Of a stretch of DNA of 7,985 nt, positions 5,385-7,985 are shown in pieces. A program made the position numbers and the translations under genes. The DNA comes from Gemmatimonadota bacterium (GTDB lineage Bacteria > Gemmatimonadota > Gemmatimonadetes > Gemmatimonadales > Gemmatimonadaceae): NCBI GenBank assembly GCA_028287225.1, contig JAQBPZ010000390.1:1-7985 (forward strand), given 5' to 3'. Below the pieces are notes generated by a model. That model was not told the origin of the DNA and ran no database searches. It saw only the letters and a program-made list of their open reading frames with translations. Numbering within the stretch: position 1 is the stretch's first letter; every line of letters starts with the position of its first letter.

Positions 5385-6815
5385 ATGCCTGAGCCGACCC
5401 AATTCCGCCTGTACAACACGCTCACCCGCCGCGTGGAGCCGTTCACGCCGGCCGACGGGCGCACGGTGCGCATGTACACCTGCGGGCCTACCGTCTACAA
5501 CCCGGCGCACCTCGGCAACTTCCGCACGTTCCTCTTCGAGGACCTGATGCGGCGCGTGCTCGCGCTGCGCGGCTGGGCGGTGCAGCAGGTCATGAACCTC
5601 ACGGACGTCGACGACAAGATCATCACGCGCGCGCACGGCCAGGGGAAGACGATCACCGAGGTCACCGAGCCCGTGATCGAGGTCTTCCACCAGGACCGCG
5701 AGTACCTGCGCATCGAGCGCGCGGAGTTCTACCCGAAGGCCACGGACTTCATCCCGCAGATGATCGCGCTCGTGGAGCGGCTCGTGGAGCGCGGCGTGGC
5801 GTACCAGGCGGAGGACGGCTCGGTGTACTTCGCCATCGACAGGTTTCCCGGCTACGGCCGGCTCTCCCGCCTCGACACGCGCGAGGTGAAGAGCGGCGCG
5901 CGCGTGCTGCAGGACGACTACAGCAAGGAGAACGCGCAGGACTTCGCCCTGTGGAAGGCCGCGAAGCCGGAGGACGAGGCGACGGGGGCGGCGTGGGACT
6001 CGCCGTGGGGGCGCGGCCGTCCCGGCTGGCACCTCGAGTGCTCGGCGATGGCCATGGACATCCTGGGCGAGACGCTCGACCTGCACTGCGGCGGCATCGA
6101 CCTGATCTTTCCCCACCACGAGGACGAGATCGCGCAGAGCGAGGCGGCCACCGGGAAGCCCTTCTCCCGTGTCTGGTGCCATGGCGCCTTCCTCCTCACG
6201 GAGGGGGCGAAGATGGCGAAGCGCGTCGGAAACGTGAGCTCGGTGCAGGGGCTGCGGGAGGAGAAGTTCTCCGCTGCCGCGCTGCGGCATTTCGTCTTCA
6301 ACACGCACTACCGGAAGGAGCTGAATCTGTCGGCCGAGGCGCTGGAGGCGTCCACGGAGGCGGTGCGCCGGGTGGGCGACTTCGCGCAGCGGCTCGGCGA
6401 TCCGGCGACGCTGGAGGCTGGCGGGACCCCGGAGCTCGCCATCGCGGCGGATGAGGCCGTCCGGGTGGCTGAGGCCGCGCTGTTCGACGACCTCAACGGC
6501 CCGGAGGCACTGGCGGCGCTGTTCAACTTCATCCGGCGCGCCAATGCCGAGCTGGACCGGAAGGGTGGCGACCGGGACTCGGTGGAGCGGGCTCGTCTGG
6601 CCTTCGAGCGGATCGACCGGGTGCTCGACATCGTTCCCGACCCGGTGCAGGCCGATGCCGAGCTGGAGGGTTGGGTCACCGAGCGTCTGGCGGCCCGGGC
6701 CGCGGCGCGACAGGAGCGGAACTTCGCCGAGTCGGACCGGATCCGGGACGAGCTCCTGGCGCGCGGCGTGGTGATCGAGGACGCGGCCGGTCAGACCCGC
6801 TGGAAGCTTCGCTAG
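5385..6815 (+). CDS. cysS: Cysteinyl-tRNA synthetase
   Basis: A 476-residue class I aminoacyl-tRNA synthetase that charges tRNA-Cys in the cytosol, full length (E. coli 461). The Rossmann core carries MYTCGPTVYNPAHLGNFRTF (30-49) with the HIGH-type motif HLGN (42-45). The expected zinc ligands are all present: C33, C219 (in GWHLECSAMAMD), H244 and E248 (in FPHHEDEIAQSE). NLTDVDDKIITRA (71-83) is also diagnostic. The second catalytic loop reads KMAKR (276-280) in GAKMAKRVGN instead of KMSKS. A DALR-type helical anticodon-binding region follows, and the C-terminal NFAESDRIRDELLARGV is characteristic. ATG 5385 comes 5 nt after the mscS stop with only a weak GAGA upstream, so translation is probably coupled. 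No clear intrinsic terminator follows before the repeat-rich gap. Confidence 0.97.
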   Translation: MPEPTQFRLYNTLTRRVEPFTPADGRTVRMYTCGPTVYNPAHLGNFRTFLFEDLMRRVLALRGWAVQQVMNLTDVDDKIITRAHGQGKTITEVTEPVIEVFHQDREYLRIERAEFYPKATDFIPQMIALVERLVERGVAYQAEDGSVYFAIDRFPGYGRLSRLDTREVKSGARVLQDDYSKENAQDFALWKAAKPEDEATGAAWDSPWGRGRPGWHLECSAMAMDILGETLDLHCGGIDLIFPHHEDEIAQSEAATGKPFSRVWCHGAFLLTEGAKMAKRVGNVSSVQGLREEKFSAAALRHFVFNTHYRKELNLSAEALEASTEAVRRVGDFAQRLGDPATLEAGGTPELAIAADEAVRVAEAALFDDLNGPEALAALFNFIRRANAELDRKGGDRDSVERARLAFERIDRVLDIVPDPVQADAELEGWVTERLAARAAARQERNFAESDRIRDELLARGVVIEDAAGQTRWKLR

Positions 6816-6855
6816 CTCCGTACCGCAACGAGCGGACTCTGCTGGTTCCTGAGTC

Positions 6856-6890
6856 TGTCCCCTGAGTGGTCCCTCAGTCGAACGGGGACA
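6856..6890 (+). other. Local hairpin competing with the long inverted repeat
   Basis: TGTCCC (6856-6861) can pair with GGGACA (6885-6890), and CTGAG (6862-6866) with CTCAG (6873-6877) around a 6-nt loop, with TCGAACG left as a bulge. It uses bases of the left arm of the longer repeat, so the two structures are mutually exclusive. The left half looks like a third, shortened copy of the arm's TGTCCCC...TGAG end (7072-7089 has the full form). Confidence 0.4.
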
Positions 6891-7093
6891 AGCGATCGAA
6901 CGGAGAGGACGGAGCAGAACGGATACTTCGCTGGGTGGCCATGGCGCACCGATCCGGGCCCTGCAGCATCCAAATGCATGGGAGTTCCTGGGGGTGTGGC
7001 GCTGTACCCCTCCATGAGGAGTCAGCCCGAGGACGTCATCCGTCCTGGTCCGTCCCCTCCGTTCGATCGCTTGTCCCCGTTCGACTGAGGGAC
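6869..7093. repeat. Long inverted repeat (56-bp arms, 113-nt centre), MITE-like or hairpin element
   Basis: The arms 6869-6924 and 7038-7093 are inverted copies with 53 of 56 positions paired. The outer 37 bp (6869-6905 with 7057-7093) are perfect; mismatches are 6906/7056, 6914/7048 and 6918/7044. Each arm contains a GAACGGRGA-type motif repeated about every 18 nt (near 6880, 6898 and 6917). The centre (6925-7037) holds no convincing gene. A further 9-bp inverted pair, ACGAGCGGA (6828-6836) and TCCGCTCGT (7102-7110), flanks it at unequal distance. No transposase and no clear target duplication are visible. It could be a non-autonomous mobile element, a repeated palindrome, or a structured 3' end for cysS mRNA. 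The pairing is seen directly; the class is inferred. Confidence 0.88.
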
Positions 7094-7114
7094 TCGCCGG
7101 CTCCGCTCGTGGCG

Positions 7115-7131
7115 CACAGGAGGGTCCTGTG
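7115..7131. repeat. 7-bp inverted repeat upstream of the tRNA promoter
   Basis: CACAGGA (7115-7121) and TCCTGTG (7125-7131) are perfect inverted copies separated by GGG. The pair ends 32 bp before the -35 box of the tRNA-tuf promoter, so it could be a regulator site. It could equally be a small hairpin ending upstream transcripts, although no T-run follows. Confidence 0.4.
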
Positions 7132-7163
7132 ACACGGGGCGTAACTCGCTCGTCCGGCGCGGC

Positions 7164-7192
7164 TTGACCTAGACCCCCGTGCTGGCTATCCT
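7164..7192 (+). promoter_or_regulatory. Sigma70-type promoter of the tRNA-tuf operon
   Basis: TTGACC (7164-7169) and TATCCT (7187-7192) are separated by exactly 17 bp, close to the housekeeping consensus. Transcription would begin near 7199, about 20 nt before the first tRNA. It is the best consensus promoter in the window, as expected for a highly expressed stable-RNA operon. Confidence 0.8.
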
Positions 7193-7219
7193 AAGAGTCT
7201 CGCGCAAAAACGGCCGTCT

Positions 7220-7292
<73 letters not shown>

Positions 7293-7343
7293 CTGCTGGT
7301 GTTTCAGGGGCGCTCTCGCTGGGCCGTTCGTGCGGGAGATCGG

Positions 7344-7426
7344 GGTGGGGTTCCCGAGTGGCCAAAGGGATCAGACTGTAAATCTGACGGCTCACGCCTT
7401 CGAAGGTTCGAATCCTTCCCCCACCA
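7344..7426 (+). tRNA. tRNA-Tyr (anticodon GUA)
   Basis: An 83-nt class II tRNA. Acceptor GGTGGGG (7344-7350) pairs with CCCCACC (7419-7425), with discriminator A at 7426. The anticodon stem TCAGA/TCTGA encloses CTGTAAA with anticodon GTA at 7378-7380. A long variable arm (about 7388-7401) is typical of bacterial tRNA-Tyr. T-arm stem GAAGG/CCTTC encloses TTCGAAT. CCA is not encoded. The spacer from the preceding tRNA is 51 nt. Confidence 0.97.
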
Positions 7427-7462
7427 TTGCGAATCGGGTGTGCAGTGCGGTTGGCGGGACGT

Positions 7463-7535
7463 GCGGGAGTAGCTCAGCTGGTAGAGCGCAAGCCTTCCAA
7501 GCTTGATGTCGCGGGTTCGAGCCCCGTCTCCCGCT
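7463..7535 (+). tRNA. tRNA-Gly (anticodon UCC)
   Basis: A 73-nt cloverleaf. Acceptor GCGGGAG (7463-7469) pairs with CTCCCGC (7528-7534), with discriminator T at 7535, as usual for bacterial tRNA-Gly. The anticodon stem CAAGC/GCTTG encloses CTTCCAA with anticodon TCC at 7496-7498. T-arm stem GCGGG/CCCGT, with one G-T pair, encloses TTCGAGC. CCA is not encoded. It reads GGA and GGG. Confidence 0.97.
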
Positions 7536-7590
7536 CTGGCTGGTCTGGTGTACGATGCTGCAACAGTGCTGGTCGAGGTGATGGCAGGCT

Positions 7591-7663
7591 GCACGCGTAG
7601 CTCAGTTGGTAGAGCACACCCTTGGTAAGGGTGAGGTCACCGGTTCAATCCCGGTCGCGTGCT
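7591..7663 (+). tRNA. tRNA-Thr (anticodon GGU)
   Basis: A 73-nt cloverleaf. Acceptor GCACGCG (7591-7597) pairs with CGCGTGC (7656-7662), with discriminator T at 7663. The anticodon stem CACCC/GGGTG encloses TTGGTAA with anticodon GGT at 7624-7626. CCA is not encoded. It reads ACC and ACU and is the last tRNA before tuf. It shares most of its D-arm with the first tRNA-Thr, while the anticodon and acceptor stems differ, as expected for separate isoacceptors. Confidence 0.97.
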
Positions 7664-7686
7664 CTTGGTGGTTCGCCGATGGAACG

Positions 7687-7724
7687 GATCGGCCGGTGCT
7701 GGGATACGTCTCCACCGGTTGGTC
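7687..7724 (+). other. Hairpin in the tuf leader
   Basis: Bases 7687-7698 pair with 7713-7724 as a continuous 12-bp stem including three G-T pairs, with a perfect CCGGTG/CACCGG core next to a 14-nt loop. It lies 24 nt after the last tRNA. It could act in processing between tRNA and tuf mRNA or in control of tuf; the sequence does not decide. Confidence 0.4.
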
Positions 7725-7786
7725 ACTCGTACGACGCCGTGCGCCCGGACAGGGCCGATTGGCGGGAAGTGTTACCATGGCCGCTG

Positions 7787-7805
7787 GGAGGCGAAATCGC
7801 CCTCC
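7787..7805 (+). other. Second small hairpin in the tuf leader
   Basis: GGAGGCG (7787-7793) pairs with CGCCTCC (7798-7805, one bulged C) around AAAT. The 9-mer GGCCGCTGG flanks it as a direct repeat (7779-7787 and 7809-7817). The structure ends 33 nt upstream of the tuf Shine-Dalgarno. Confidence 0.35.
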
Positions 7806-7849
7806 GGGGGCCGCTGGCTGTCCAACCCTCCTGGTTCCGAGATCTGGTC

Positions 7850-7985
7850 ATGGGCAAAGCAAAGTTCGAGCGCACGAAGCCGCACGTGAACGTCGGCACG
7901 ATCGGGCACGTCGACCACGGGAAGACGACGCTGACCGCGGCGATCACGGCCATTCAGGCGGCCCAGGGGCTGGCCTCCGCGGTGG
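7850..7985 (+). CDS. tuf: Elongation factor Tu, 5' part (runs off the window)
   Basis: The first 45 codons of EF-Tu, the GTPase that delivers aminoacyl-tRNA to the ribosome. The start MGKAKFERTKPHVNVGTIGH is the near-invariant bacterial N-terminus. The G1 (P-loop) motif GHVDHGKT (residues 19-26) is complete and followed by TLTAAIT. The other GTPase motifs lie beyond the right edge. GAGA at 7839-7842 stands 7 nt before ATG as a modest ribosome binding site. No good promoter is visible in the 186-nt leader, so tuf is probably transcribed from the promoter ahead of the four tRNAs. Confidence 0.98.
   Translation, partial: MGKAKFERTKPHVNVGTIGHVDHGKTTLTAAITAIQAAQGLASAV

Noticed and set aside
5376..6308. 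Antisense frame of 310 codons opposite cysS
   Set aside because: cysS is full length with all family motifs. The antisense product is compositionally biased and has no recognisable domain.
6866..7132. 88-codon + strand frame (and a 67-codon antisense frame) across the long inverted repeat
   Set aside because: Both are translations of the repeat; the same peptide SVRSLVPVRLRD appears in each because the arms are inverted copies. The former starts at GTG with no ribosome binding site.
7304..7594. 96-codon antisense frame over the tRNA genes (contains GDGARTRDIKLGRLALYQLS)
   Set aside because: This is the well-known spurious product from translating the antisense of tRNA-Gly and tRNA-Tyr genes.
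7773..7778. TACCAT as a -10 box for a separate tuf promoter
   Set aside because: There is no -35-like hexamer 16-18 bp upstream, and the tRNA promoter already explains tuf expression.

Overview
The window is a GC-rich bacterial chromosome segment. Codon third positions are so GC-biased that long spurious antisense frames appear nearly everywhere. All real protein genes and all four tRNAs lie on the + strand. A conserved tRNA-tuf operon, GTG starts, tRNAs without encoded CCA, and a mix of weak and absent Shine-Dalgarno sequences fit a free-living GC-rich phylum. My best guess is Gemmatimonadota or a relative, but this rests on general resemblance and not on a diagnostic marker.

Region 1 (163-2537) is a tight three-gene cluster. 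It encodes a YbjN-like small protein, a PspA/IM30 membrane-stress coiled-coil protein (3-nt gap) and an AI-2E-family polytopic membrane protein whose GTG start overlaps the pspA stop codon by 4 nt. It reads as an envelope-associated operon. Bases 1-162 hold no gene I can support. A 7-bp inverted repeat (75-81/104-110) and the palindrome TCCGTACGGA (125-134) lie there, and AGGA at 152-155 is a good ribosome binding site for the first gene.

Region 2 (2538-2809) is a repeat-dense intergenic stretch. It holds five GGGATTN heptamers, a perfect 11-bp-stem hairpin, and a diverged palindromic element of about 118 bp ending in GTCAYCCCGCA.

Region 3 (2810-6815) carries a DUF1611/DgcN-family P-loop protein, a very short ABC-ATPase-like protein that lacks the signature and helical region, an MscS-type mechanosensitive channel, and cysteinyl-tRNA synthetase (cysS). 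A long imperfect hairpin fills the gap before the ABC-like gene. Two genes (DUF1611 and mscS) have a TANNNT box exactly 7 nt before the ATG and no clear Shine-Dalgarno, suggesting leaderless transcription.

Region 4 (6816-7219) is intergenic. It contains a striking inverted repeat of 56-bp arms (53/56 paired, with a perfect 37-bp run) around a 113-nt centre, a 7-bp palindrome, and a strong sigma70-type promoter (TTGACC-17 bp-TATCCT).

Region 5 (7220-7985) is the translation operon: tRNA-Thr(UGU), tRNA-Tyr(GUA), tRNA-Gly(UCC), tRNA-Thr(GGU), a structured leader of about 186 nt, and the 5' end of tuf (EF-Tu), which runs off the window. The tRNA order and anticodons match the E. coli thrU-tyrU-glyT-thrT-tufB operon.

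I see no CRISPR array, transposase, phage gene or obvious defence cassette. The most unusual items are the degenerate mini-ABC protein, the long hairpin element upstream of the tRNA operon, and the nested repeats at 2537-2783.
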